A program made the translations under genes and the position numbers. From contig CANRHF010000072.1 of the NCBI GenBank assembly GCA_947630345.1, forward strand, positions 1 to 9,271: 9,271 nucleotides of DNA. Reading direction: 5' to 3'. Positions 1 to 7,440 of this stretch are shown piece after piece. Numbering within the stretch: position 1 is the first letter of the stretch; each line of letters starts with the position of its first letter. The notes under the pieces were generated by a model that was not told the DNA's origin, did not search any database, and saw nothing but the letters and a program-made list of their open reading frames with translations. The stretch comes from an uncultured Oscillospiraceae bacterium (GTDB lineage Bacteria; Bacillota; Clostridia; Oscillospirales; Oscillospiraceae).

Positions 1-461
1 GTGTAGCTGGAGTCCCAGCCGGGCAGATGGATGTCGTCCTTCAGGGAGTCCAGACCCTTCATCTGGTCCCAATACATGACCAGACTGGTGGAGCCGTCGG
101 GGGCCTGCTTGTCCAGCTGGGTCCGGGTCCAGTCAAACACGGGCATGAAATTGTAGGTCACGCACTTGATGCCATACTTGGCGCAGCGGCGGATGGATTC
201 GCAGTAGTTGGCGATGTGGCGGTCCCGCTCCGGGCGGCCCAGCTTAATCTCCTCGGTGACGGGGATGGACTCCACCACATCGAAGACCAGGCCGTGCTCG
301 GCGCACAGGTCCACCAGATGCTTGATGGATTCCTCAGGCCAGACCTCGCCGGGCTTCACGTCATAGACGGCGGACACGATGGAGCGCATACCGGGGATCT
401 GACGGATCTCGTCCAGGGTCACGGGATCGCTCTCGCCGTACCAGCGAAACGAACTTTTCAT
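1..461 (-). CDS. uxuA: Mannonate dehydratase UxuA, N-terminal part (3' end beyond window)
   Basis: UxuA dehydrates D-mannonate to 2-keto-3-deoxygluconate, the last step specific to glucuronate breakdown in the cytoplasm. The visible 153 residues begin MKSSFRWYGESDPVTL and continue with QIPGMRSIVSAVYDV, GEVWPEESI, a VVESIPVTEEIKLG stretch, RDRHIANY and a YNFMPVFDWTRTQL block. This is the characteristic opening of the UxuA TIM barrel. Known family members are roughly 350-400 residues, so about 40% is present; the metal-binding and catalytic residues further on cannot be checked. The ATG at 459-461 is preceded by an AAGGAGAC ribosome binding site. The gene starts 21 bp after the transporter stop codon, so the two are very probably co-transcribed. 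Neither frameshift nor stop is seen in the visible part. The family is recognised with high confidence. Confidence 0.93.
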   Translation of the reverse strand, partial: MKSSFRWYGESDPVTLDEIRQIPGMRSIVSAVYDVKPGEVWPEESIKHLVDLCAEHGLVFDVVESIPVTEEIKLGRPERDRHIANYCESIRRCAKYGIKCVTYNFMPVFDWTRTQLDKQAPDGSTSLVMYWDQMKGLDSLKDDIHLPGWDSSY

Positions 462-482
462 AGTTTGTCTCCTTTCGGAAGA

Positions 483-2027
483 TTATTGCGCAACAGTCTC
501 GTCGGTGATGGTTTTCATAGCCTCTTCCGTGGACATGCCTTTGGCCACCGCCGCTTTCCGGGCGGCGTTCACCGCCTGGATGGTCTTCATCCGCTCACCG
601 GACAGCGCATAGTTCTTCATAGCCAGCAGCGTCGCCGCCCAGGCCACCATGGGAATGATGCAGAACAGGGCAATCACCACCCAATTCATGCCGGGCACAT
701 ATGCCGTATACTGATCCGGCACGGTATGGATGCCGATCACGGCCACGGCGATGGTCACCACCAGGGACGCCATACTGGACACCAGCTTGTCCACCAAGCT
801 GAACAGCGTACCCATGATACCGGGAACGTATTTGCCGGAACGGTAGGTCTCATAGTCAGAGCAGTCGGCAACCATGGGAATGGGCATATCGGCGGTGGAG
901 TAGTAAGCGCCATAGCCGATGCCGAAGAACAGAATAAACAGGATGGTATACAGGTTGATACTCAGACCGTTCTCGCCAAAAATGGAGAGGTTCCAAGCGG
1001 GGTCGCCCTGCCTCCACAGCAGCAGCAGTGCCAGAACGCCCACATAGCTGATAAACGCCACCGCCACATACCGCAGTAGAGACGCCTTCTGGCCCTTCTG
1101 CTGGGAGGTACGGATGGTCAGCAGGAAGAAGGGGGCGGAGAATACATAGCCCATCACCATCATGGGAATGTACAGTCCATCGTAATTGCCCATCATGCTG
1201 CCATAGAGCATACTCAGAACGGCGGTGTGAGTGGCGATAGCCAGAGCCAGCTTGCACCCGGCGCCGGCAACCATCAGCCGCTGCATGGGGTTGTTATTCT
1301 TGATGATCTCCACATACTCGGACAGCTTGACGTTCTCAGTCTTAGCCTGGCCCATGCCAAAGTACTTGGTCTGATCCTTTTCCCAGATGCCGATGACCGC
1401 CAAGATGGTCAGCACAATAGAGACACAGATGCCCGCAGGAGCCAACACGGAGAAGAAGCCGGCGGTGTTATAGCCGCCCTGGGCTCTGCCCACGATGGGG
1501 GCGAGAATCTGCATAGCGCCCATGCCCAACAGGGAGCCAATGGTATTGAACAGGGTAAACATGGGGCGCTGCTTGGGATCGTTAGTCAGGACAGTCTGGC
1601 CGGAACGGGTGCAGGAGGTCTGGAAGGTGTAACCGATGACCCACACAAAGTAAAGCACCACGAATAGCACATACCGGGCCCACATCATGGTTTCGGGAAT
1701 AAAGGGCGTGGCAATGTACAACGCCAAAATACTCAATGCCATGATCAGGTTGCCCAGAACCATATAGGGACGGAATTTACCGAATTTGCCGTCGGTTTTG
1801 TCAATCCACGCGCCGATGATGGGGTCGGTAATGGCGTCGCATACCCGCATACCCGTAATCATCAGCGAGACAAAAGTCATATTCAGCAACAGAACGCCGT
1901 TGCCGAAGTTCAGCACATAGCTCAGCACCAGAACAAAGTACACGTTGGTCGCGCCGTTGTTCAGGGGAAAAAGCATGAGCTGATAGGGTTTCGCACGGTT
2001 TAAACCCTGATTCTCTTGGTTGCTCAT
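483..2027 (-). CDS. GPH-family (MelB-like) sugar/glycoside:cation symporter
   Basis: This is a 514-residue inner-membrane carrier of the glycoside-pentoside-hexuronide:cation symporter family within the major facilitator superfamily. Many alternating hydrophobic segments fit the usual 12 helices. The family signature is at residues 61-89: RVCDAITDPIIGAWIDK followed by GKFGKFRP. Asp64 and Asp68 align with the two cation-binding aspartates of MelB (DAINDP). An open frame continues 51 codons upstream through GC-rich hairpins. I chose the ATG at 2025-2027 because GGAGAG lies 5 bp before it and because MSNQENQGLNRAKPYQL looks like the usual short cytoplasmic tail before helix 1. The gene lies between the GH3 gene (228 bp upstream) and uxuA (21 bp downstream). 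It probably imports a di- or oligosaccharide or a uronide produced outside the cell. The substrate cannot be read from sequence; a hexuronide is suggested only by uxuA. Confidence 0.9.
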   Translation of the reverse strand: MSNQENQGLNRAKPYQLMLFPLNNGATNVYFVLVLSYVLNFGNGVLLLNMTFVSLMITGMRVCDAITDPIIGAWIDKTDGKFGKFRPYMVLGNLIMALSILALYIATPFIPETMMWARYVLFVVLYFVWVIGYTFQTSCTRSGQTVLTNDPKQRPMFTLFNTIGSLLGMGAMQILAPIVGRAQGGYNTAGFFSVLAPAGICVSIVLTILAVIGIWEKDQTKYFGMGQAKTENVKLSEYVEIIKNNNPMQRLMVAGAGCKLALAIATHTAVLSMLYGSMMGNYDGLYIPMMVMGYVFSAPFFLLTIRTSQQKGQKASLLRYVAVAFISYVGVLALLLLWRQGDPAWNLSIFGENGLSINLYTILFILFFGIGYGAYYSTADMPIPMVADCSDYETYRSGKYVPGIMGTLFSLVDKLVSSMASLVVTIAVAVIGIHTVPDQYTAYVPGMNWVVIALFCIIPMVAWAATLLAMKNYALSGERMKTIQAVNAARKAAVAKGMSTEEAMKTITDETVAQ

Positions 2028-2032
2028 ATGAT

Positions 2033-2038
2033 CTCTCC
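2033..2038 (-). promoter_or_regulatory. Ribosome binding site fixing the transporter start
   Basis: On the minus strand GGAGAG is followed by five bases and ATG at 2027. It decides between this start and the longer open frame that runs back through the hairpin array to about 2180, which has no comparable site at its first ATG. Confidence 0.75.
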
Positions 2039-2057
2039 AATCCAATATCATATTTGG

Positions 2058-2241
2058 TCTTCCCCTGCCCGCGAAGACAGGGGAAGAAGAAACTTGCTTT
2101 TTTCTTGGGCTGCTTCCCGGCCCTCCCGGGCGGGGAAAAAGGAAGTTTCTTCGTTCCGCTCTGCCTTCCCTGCCCCTCAAGGACAGGGAAGGCAGAAAAT
2201 GCTTCGTTACTTCCTTCCCCCTGCCCTTTTGGGGCAGGGGG
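2058..2241. repeat. Tandem array of four stem-loops, about 52-bp period
   Basis: Four inverted repeats fill the gap between the GH3 stop and the transporter start. H1: arms 2058-2067 and 2078-2087, 10 bp, core CTTCCCCTG/CAGGGGAAG. H2: 2114-2123 and 2128-2137, TTCCC and GCCC paired around one G-G mismatch. H3: 2160-2172 and 2184-2196, 13 bp, core CTGCCTTCCCTG/CAGGGAAGGCAG. H4: 2217-2226 and 2232-2241, 10 bp, CCCCCTGCCC/GGGCAGGGGG. Their centres are at about 2072, 2125, 2178 and 2229, so spacing is 51-53 bp. H1, H3 and H4 share a left-arm core of the form CTTCCC-(C)-TGCCC, and CTTCGTT recurs at 2149-2155 and 2202-2208. The units therefore look like diverged copies of one repeat. The array would be transcribed inside the leftward operon mRNA. 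It could act as an mRNA stabiliser, attenuator or interspersed palindromic element; sequence alone does not decide. No T-run directly follows a stem, so a classic terminator is not supported. Confidence 0.85.
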
Positions 2242-2255
2242 CGGAAATGGAGAAT

Positions 2256-5200
2256 TTAGGCTTTCTTGGCCTTCTTGGTCTTGATCTGGGTGTAGAGCAT
2301 CCAGCCGCAGCCGCAGGTGGCGACAGCCAGGACGGCGATCAAGGCCCAGATGGCGATCTGCCACCACGGGGTGATCATTTTGATCCGGTCGGAGGAGGAC
2401 AGGCCGTTCATGGCGTTGGAGTTGGCCACGGTGTAGAGCAGGTAGTGCATGGCTTCCTTCATCTCGGCGATCATGTTGTCGTCAGAGGGGAAGTTCTCGT
2501 TGGCGTAGTTGGTGTGGATCTTGGGCATGGGGGAATCCCACAGATCGGAGCCGGCCAGCAGCGCGTCGGGAACATCCATGTACTGGCTGGAGCCGGAGAA
2601 GTCGGTGATGGACATGCCCCGCATGCCAGCCTCGCCGCGGAGGTAGGAGGTCTGGAGCTCGTAGTACTCGCCGCACCACAGAGCGCCCCAGCGGTTGAAG
2701 CCGGACATGGTGCACCAGGCGCCGCCCTTGCCAGCCTCGATGGTGTGACTCTGGCCGTTCAGGTCAGTGAAGGTCCGGGCGGACTGATCGGTGATGGCCA
2801 TATCGGCCACTTCCAGATAGATCTCCCGGGCGGCCTGCTCGGTCAGCCAGGTGTTGACGCCACGGCGGCTGGACTCGGAGTCGTTCAGGGCCACATGCTT
2901 CAGGTAGACGTACACACCCTTGGACTGGATACCGGCGGTCTCGGCAGCGCAGGTAGCGCCGGCCACGAAGGGATCCTCGGAGTAGTACTCGAAGTTACGG
3001 CCGGAGTAAGCGGTCCGGTGCATATTGATGCCGGGGCCGTACAGGCCGGAGTGCATGGGATTGTAGGTCAGGCAGTCCTCGCCGATGCAGCGGCCCAGGT
3101 CGGTGATCAGCTCGATGTTCATGGTGGCGGCCATGATGTCCTCGGAGGTGTAGCAGGTGGCGGAGCCGCCGCCGGTCAGGCCGGTGGTCAGACCCTGAGG
3201 ACCGTTCTCATCGTGGGTCGCGGCCTTGCCGATGGTGGGCACGGCGGCGGTGTTGTGGAAGCCCAGAGTGATGACCTGGATCATCTCGGAAACGGACATC
3301 TGATCCAGCAGCTTGTACCAGTCGGGATCATCGAAGCTCTTGCCGATCATGGAAGCCAAGGCCAGGCCATTGTCCGCCCCGGTGGTGGTGCCATACTCGG
3401 CCAGGGCAGTGCCCTGATAGGTGTCGGGGGTGTAGCGGATGAACTGGAGTGCGGCAGCCAGCTTGTCGGTCATGGCCAGCTCAGCGGGCTTGGTGGGATA
3501 GGTGCCCTCCCAGTCGGTACGGGACATGAACTTGACCACGTCGCCGTCCCAGTAACCGCTGCGGTTGGGGTCGGCCTGGTCAAACAGGTTGGTAATGGCG
3601 TTGCCGGTGACGGCGGTGGCAAAGACGGTGGTGTCCAGCGCGTCCTGGGTCCACTTGTAGGTCATGGCGGCGTTGCCCTCGGCGTCCATGCCGTCGTCGG
3701 TGGTGTAGCCCTTGGCGGCCAGGATGTTGTTCAGCGCCTCATGAGCGCCGTTGCCCACGGTGAAGTAGTAGTCGCCGGCGTCCAGGATGTAGGTCTTGGC
3801 GCCGTAGGCGTCATAGGTCCGCAGCTGGGTCTTGGGCACGCTGACGGTAACGGTAGCGGACTCGCCGGGCTGCAGAATCCCGGTCTTGGTGAAGCCGCAC
3901 AGCTCCACGGCGGCCTTCTCAATCCGGTTCTCCTTGTCGTAATCGGTGAAGGGGGACTGGAAGTAGACCTGGACGGTCTTCTTGGCGGCGGCAGAACCGG
4001 TGTTCTTCACGGTAACGGTGACGTCAAAGCTGTCGCCGTTCTCGGCCACGGAGAAGTCGCTGTACTCGAAGGTGGTGTAGCTGATGCCATAGCCGAAGGG
4101 ATAGGCCACGGTCTTGGTATAGTCGTAGCTGCCGGCGTTGCCGGTGCCCATGACCTTGTCCTCGTAGCGGGTCTCAAAGTACCGGTAGCCCAGGTAAATG
4201 CCCTCCTGGTACACACTGTACATGGCCTGCACGTTGGCGCTGTCGGCGCCCTCCAGCTCATAGCTGCCGGAGTAGGGCTGGGAGTAGAAGTTATGGATGG
4301 CGGGGGTCGCCAGGTTGTCATACAGGTAAGTATCCACCAGGCTGCCGGAAGGAGCCACCTGGCCGGAGAGGAGCTGGCCGATGGCCAGAGCGCCCCACTG
4401 GCCCACGTCGCCGATCCACATGCAGGAGTCGATGCCGTAGTCCACGCCGCAGACCTCCGGATTCAGGAAGTCCAGCTCCAGGGCGTTGGAGGTGTTCAGC
4501 AGGACGATGATCCGCTTGAAGGTGCCGTCGTCCTTCAGGGCCTTCAGGCCGGCCAGGAGTTCCTTCTCCTGGGTGGAGAGGGACAGGTAGTTGCCGCCGT
4601 TGCCCTCGTCCTCGCCGTAGGTGTAGGCCACGGTCTTGCCGTCACTGTTGGTGTAGGTCAGCTCGGCGCCGATGTCGCCGGCGGGCAGGTCCGCGCCTTC
4701 GCCGCCGGAGCGGGAGAAGACCACGATGGCGGCGTCGCCATAGCCGGCAAAGGAGGAGCCGGCGGCGGACTGGACCTCAGACCAGGGGGCCTCGTTGACG
4801 CCGTACAGGGTGTTGGCGGTCAGGTTGTCGGAAATGGCGGCCGGAGTCACCCGGGTGTAGGAGTTGCCGGAGTACCAATCCCACAGGGTCTGGTTGATCT
4901 CGATGCCGTACTGGGTCAGGGCATCCTTCAGGTTGGGAGCGGAGGAGGTGTCCACCGCGCCGGAACCGGTGCCGCCGTAGAGCAGGTCCACGGAGCCCCG
5001 GGCGAAGAGGCTGACCTTCGCGCCGCTGGGAAGAGGCAGGGCGGAATTGTCATTCTTCAGCAGGGTAGCGCCTTCGGCTTCCACGGCGGTGCCCATCAGC
5101 TTATCGTAGGCCGCCAGTTCCTCGGCCGTGGCGAAGTCGCTCTTAAAGTACTCAGTGTCCTCAGTGCTGTCGCCCTTTACGATCTGGTAAGGGGTGATGC

Positions 5201-5366
5201 CAAAGGTCACGTTCAGGGTGGTAGCAAAGTAGTTGGCCACGAAGTTGCCCACGATAGCGGCCACCAGCAGGATGGCCACTACGGCGGTCAGCGAGGACCA
5301 CAAGACCACTTTGCCGTTTTTCTTCGGGCTCTTGGAGTCCTTAGGTGTTTGGGATTTGTTTGCCAT
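2256..5366 (-). CDS. Membrane-anchored, domain-permuted GH3 glycosidase (beta-glucosidase type)
   Basis: This 1036-residue glycoside hydrolase family 3 protein has its domains in the order C-N rather than N-C. After a basic tail and a membrane segment (about 20-41) comes the GH3 C-terminal-type domain, with TLLKNDNSALPLP near 101-113 and SRSGGEGADLP at 218-228. FGYGISYTTFEYS near 424-437 leads into a fibronectin-III-like domain ending near 540. The TIM-barrel domain follows, with HDENGPQGL (719-727), GRNFEYYSEDPFVAG (789-803), KHVALNDSESSRRG (823-836) and MRGMSITDFSG (915-925). Asp922 is the expected nucleophile. A second membrane segment (about 1002-1025) ends in KTKKAKKA. Positive charges at both ends predict both tails inside and the enzyme body outside. 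Permuted GH3 enzymes are known from rumen Clostridia such as Ruminococcus albus and Butyrivibrio. The start at 5366 has GGAGGA 7 bp upstream; an ATG nine codons earlier lacks such a site. Linkage specificity (glucosidase, xylosidase or other) is not resolved. Confidence 0.92.
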   Translation of the reverse strand: MANKSQTPKDSKSPKKNGKVVLWSSLTAVVAILLVAAIVGNFVANYFATTLNVTFGITPYQIVKGDSTEDTEYFKSDFATAEELAAYDKLMGTAVEAEGATLLKNDNSALPLPSGAKVSLFARGSVDLLYGGTGSGAVDTSSAPNLKDALTQYGIEINQTLWDWYSGNSYTRVTPAAISDNLTANTLYGVNEAPWSEVQSAAGSSFAGYGDAAIVVFSRSGGEGADLPAGDIGAELTYTNSDGKTVAYTYGEDEGNGGNYLSLSTQEKELLAGLKALKDDGTFKRIIVLLNTSNALELDFLNPEVCGVDYGIDSCMWIGDVGQWGALAIGQLLSGQVAPSGSLVDTYLYDNLATPAIHNFYSQPYSGSYELEGADSANVQAMYSVYQEGIYLGYRYFETRYEDKVMGTGNAGSYDYTKTVAYPFGYGISYTTFEYSDFSVAENGDSFDVTVTVKNTGSAAAKKTVQVYFQSPFTDYDKENRIEKAAVELCGFTKTGILQPGESATVTVSVPKTQLRTYDAYGAKTYILDAGDYYFTVGNGAHEALNNILAAKGYTTDDGMDAEGNAAMTYKWTQDALDTTVFATAVTGNAITNLFDQADPNRSGYWDGDVVKFMSRTDWEGTYPTKPAELAMTDKLAAALQFIRYTPDTYQGTALAEYGTTTGADNGLALASMIGKSFDDPDWYKLLDQMSVSEMIQVITLGFHNTAAVPTIGKAATHDENGPQGLTTGLTGGGSATCYTSEDIMAATMNIELITDLGRCIGEDCLTYNPMHSGLYGPGINMHRTAYSGRNFEYYSEDPFVAGATCAAETAGIQSKGVYVYLKHVALNDSESSRRGVNTWLTEQAAREIYLEVADMAITDQSARTFTDLNGQSHTIEAGKGGAWCTMSGFNRWGALWCGEYYELQTSYLRGEAGMRGMSITDFSGSSQYMDVPDALLAGSDLWDSPMPKIHTNYANENFPSDDNMIAEMKEAMHYLLYTVANSNAMNGLSSSDRIKMITPWWQIAIWALIAVLAVATCGCGWMLYTQIKTKKAKKA

Positions 5367-5373
5367 TCTTGAT

Positions 5374-5379
5374 TCCTCC
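5374..5379 (-). promoter_or_regulatory. Ribosome binding site fixing the GH3 start
   Basis: GGAGGA on the minus strand lies 7 bp before the ATG at 5366. It falls inside the slightly longer open frame whose first ATG is at 5393, and so favours the shorter protein beginning MANKSQTPKDS. Confidence 0.75.
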
Positions 5380-5437
5380 ATATTCTTCTTCATTTTCTAT
5401 CCACCGGTATTCCGGGAGATAAACGGTTTTTTGGGCT

Positions 5438-7360
5438 TTACACCCAGTTTTTGCCCACGCCCTCGCCCTTCTTCAGGACGTAATCGGGGTTGGGGGTATC
5501 CACATGGCGGATGACCGCCTCGTCATGACAAGAGCCCGCGATGGCCTCCAGCTTGACCTCCCCCTTCAGGGGCACCTGGAAGGTGAAGACCTTGTCCCCG
5601 GCCAGCTCCGCCACCTGCTTACCGTTGGCCAGGAGCTTGACCCGGCCGCAGTTGGAGTAGACCTTGACCATGGTGGTGTCCTCGCAGCGGTCCACATACC
5701 GCTTGGAGCAGATGTGGACAAAGGGCTGCTTGGTCCAGTAGGCCTTGTACAGGTAGAAGCTGTCCTTCTTGGTCTTCCGGTCGAAGGTCACCAGGCCCTT
5801 GTGGTTCATGCCGGGCTCGCCGCCCTGATCCCGGGCGTCGGCGGCAAAGTCGAACATATTCCACACATGGGTGGCCCACATGAAGGGCCGCTTCTCAAAG
5901 CACTTGAGCAGGTACTCATGGTACACGCACTGGTATTCCTCCGTCTGGTCCTCCCGCTTGGGATGGCTGGAGTGGAGGTTGGTCATAGCCTCGCAGCCAT
6001 ATTCCGAGTAGCCCAGGCACCGGTTGGGGTACACCGCATGGAAGAAATCGATCCAAAGGTCGTTGAGGAACAATCCCGGCACATACCAGCCCAGGTACAG
6101 GTTCCAGCTCACCAGGTCGGACAGGTGGGCCACCTTGTTGAAGGGGCCGCACATGGCGTAGCAGGCCAGGGTGGTGGGCCGGGTGGGGTCCATCTGGTGG
6201 ATCAGGTCGTTCAAAACCAGGTGATTGTCCAGCATATCGGCTTTGTCCTTGGTGGAGATGGTGATCTCGTTGGAGATGCCCCAGGTGACGATGCTGGGAT
6301 GGTTGTAGTTCTGGACGATGAGCTCCTTCATCTGGGAGATGGTGTTCTCCCGGCCGTTCGGCATATGCTCGGAGATGTAGGGGATCTCCGCCCAGACCAC
6401 CATGCCTTCCTTATCGCACAGGTCATAGAAATACTGATCGTGCTGATAGTGGGCCAGGCGGATGGTGTTCACGCCCATTTCCTTGATGATGGCCATGTCG
6501 GTTTCATGGTGTTCCTTGGTCAGGGCGTTGCCAATGCCCTTCCAGTCCTGGTGGCGGGAGACGCCCCGCAGCGGATAGCTCCGGCCATTGAGGAAGAAGC
6601 CCTCCTTGGGGTCCACCCGGAAGGTGCGGACGCCGAAGGGCGTGGAAATCTCGTCCTTGACCTCCCCCTCGGCGGAGAGAACGGCCTTACAGGTGTAGAG
6701 GTAGGGGTCCTCCACCCCGTCCCACAGGTGGACCTTGGGAATGGTCAGGGTCACGTCCGTTCCCTCTCCCTCGGCGACGGTCTTTCCCTCGCCGTCCAGA
6801 AGGGCCACAGAAACCTTGCCTTTTTCGCAGTTGGTCCAGGTCTGCACCCGGACGGAGCCGTCGCTGCCCACGACGGTGGGGGTCACCGCGATGCCGGGCC
6901 CGGCAAAATAATCCATGTCAAAATGACATTTGTTTACAACAATAAGATACACATCCCGGTAGATGCCGCCATAGAAGGTGAAGTCCGCCTTCTGGGGGTA
7001 CACCCGGTCGTTGACGGAGTTGTCCGCCTCCACATACAGCTCATTCTCTTCCTTCAGCAGCGCCGTGATGTCTGCCCGGAAGGTGGAGTAGCCGCCGTCG
7101 TGGGTCATGACCGTCGTCCCGTTGAGGACCACCTTGGCCGAGGCGTTGACGCCCCGGAACTCCAGATAGACGACCTCCCGCTCCGAATCGAATTCAGGCT
7201 TGGGGAAGGTCTTGCTGTAAGAGCAGGTGCCTCTCCAGTAGTCGTTGCCGCCGTCCTGGCCGTCGATGTTGTTCCAGGTGTGGGGGATGTCCACATCCTG
7301 AACGGTCCCGTCATGGTAGGTAAATTTCCAGCCTTGGTTGAGTAGGGTTTGCTTACGCAT
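5438..7360 (-). CDS. Glycoside hydrolase family 2 enzyme (beta-galactosidase or beta-glucuronidase)
   Basis: The 640-residue protein has the GH2 layout: an N-terminal jelly-roll sugar-binding domain (about 1-145, with IPHTWNNIDGQDGGNDYWRG and FYGGIYRDVYL), an immunoglobulin-like domain (about 155-250), a TIM barrel (about 252-545) and a short C-terminal beta domain. The catalytic acid/base is Glu365 in WGISNEI, and the nucleophile is Glu453 in YSEYGCEAM. NTIRLAHYQHDQYFYDLCD (298-316) is typical of the family. MNHKGLVTFDRKTKK contains Asn519-x-Lys521, aligning with the N-x-K carboxylate-binding motif of E. coli beta-glucuronidase (NKKGIFTRDRK). However, clostridial GH2 proteins annotated as beta-galactosidases can carry a very similar stretch, so activity is left open. 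The length is close to GusA (about 600) and far below LacZ (about 1020). There is no signal peptide, so it is probably cytoplasmic. It is the first gene of the operon, with AAGGAGAG 6 bp before its ATG. Confidence 0.9.
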   Translation of the reverse strand: MRKQTLLNQGWKFTYHDGTVQDVDIPHTWNNIDGQDGGNDYWRGTCSYSKTFPKPEFDSEREVVYLEFRGVNASAKVVLNGTTVMTHDGGYSTFRADITALLKEENELYVEADNSVNDRVYPQKADFTFYGGIYRDVYLIVVNKCHFDMDYFAGPGIAVTPTVVGSDGSVRVQTWTNCEKGKVSVALLDGEGKTVAEGEGTDVTLTIPKVHLWDGVEDPYLYTCKAVLSAEGEVKDEISTPFGVRTFRVDPKEGFFLNGRSYPLRGVSRHQDWKGIGNALTKEHHETDMAIIKEMGVNTIRLAHYQHDQYFYDLCDKEGMVVWAEIPYISEHMPNGRENTISQMKELIVQNYNHPSIVTWGISNEITISTKDKADMLDNHLVLNDLIHQMDPTRPTTLACYAMCGPFNKVAHLSDLVSWNLYLGWYVPGLFLNDLWIDFFHAVYPNRCLGYSEYGCEAMTNLHSSHPKREDQTEEYQCVYHEYLLKCFEKRPFMWATHVWNMFDFAADARDQGGEPGMNHKGLVTFDRKTKKDSFYLYKAYWTKQPFVHICSKRYVDRCEDTTMVKVYSNCGRVKLLANGKQVAELAGDKVFTFQVPLKGEVKLEAIAGSCHDEAVIRHVDTPNPDYVLKKGEGVGKNWV

Positions 7361-7384
7361 GGGCGTCTCTCCTTTCTGAATCTC

Positions 7385-7398
7385 CCGTATCTATACGG
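7385..7398. promoter_or_regulatory. 14-bp palindrome CCGTATCTATACGG in the GH2 leader, candidate operator
   Basis: Two perfect 6-bp arms, CCGTAT and ATACGG, are separated by CT. The site lies about 37-50 bases downstream of the predicted GH2 transcription start and ahead of the ribosome binding site. Its size and symmetry suit a TetR-family dimer, and a TetR-family gene is the divergent neighbour. The assignment to that regulator is inferred. It could instead form a small RNA hairpin. Confidence 0.5.
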
Positions 7399-7401
7399 TC
7401 C

Positions 7402-7427
7402 ACAGTCCCGCCAACCCGGCGGACTGT
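7402..7427. promoter_or_regulatory. Second dyad in the GH2 leader (ACAGTCC...GGACTGT)
   Basis: Arms ACAGTCC (7402-7408) and GGACTGT (7421-7427) are extended by GCC/GGC with one unpaired C at 7409 and a five-base loop, AACCC. It begins about 8 bases after the predicted transcription start of the leftward operon. In DNA it could be an operator blocking initial transcription. In RNA it would be a stable 10-bp hairpin with one bulge. There is no following T-run, so it is not a simple terminator. Confidence 0.5.
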
Positions 7428-7440
7428 ACGATTTGACTAA

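Noticed and set aside
2047..2075. Possible internal promoter for the transporter: TATGAT (2047-2052, minus strand) with TTCGCG 17 bp upstream
   Set aside because: The -35 box matches only three of six positions and lies in the loop of hairpin H1. It is too weak to list as a feature, though an internal start is not excluded.
2058..2241. CRISPR array interpretation of the regularly spaced repeats
   Set aside because: The units are diverged palindromes, not near-identical direct repeats. The stretches between stems share sequence, and no cas gene is present.
2028..2255. Open frames through the hairpin array, one encoding a repeating GQG-containing peptide and one extending the transporter by 51 codons
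   Set aside because: A repeat of about 52 bp that is poor in stops gives repeated peptides in several frames. There is no ribosome binding site for such a product, while the transporter has a good one at 2033-2038.
2016..5372. A 1118-codon open frame on the plus strand antisense to the GH3 gene, with similar long antisense frames at 27-1079 and 5504-7345
   Set aside because: They mirror genuine genes that have clear family motifs, are dominated by G, V, H, L and Q, show no recognisable domain, and are explained by GC-rich codon bias removing stops from the opposite strand.
5367..5437. CCGG-tatt-CCGG mini-hairpin between the GH2 and GH3 genes as a terminator
   Set aside because: A four-base stem without a T-run is too weak; the short gap and shared direction favour co-transcription.
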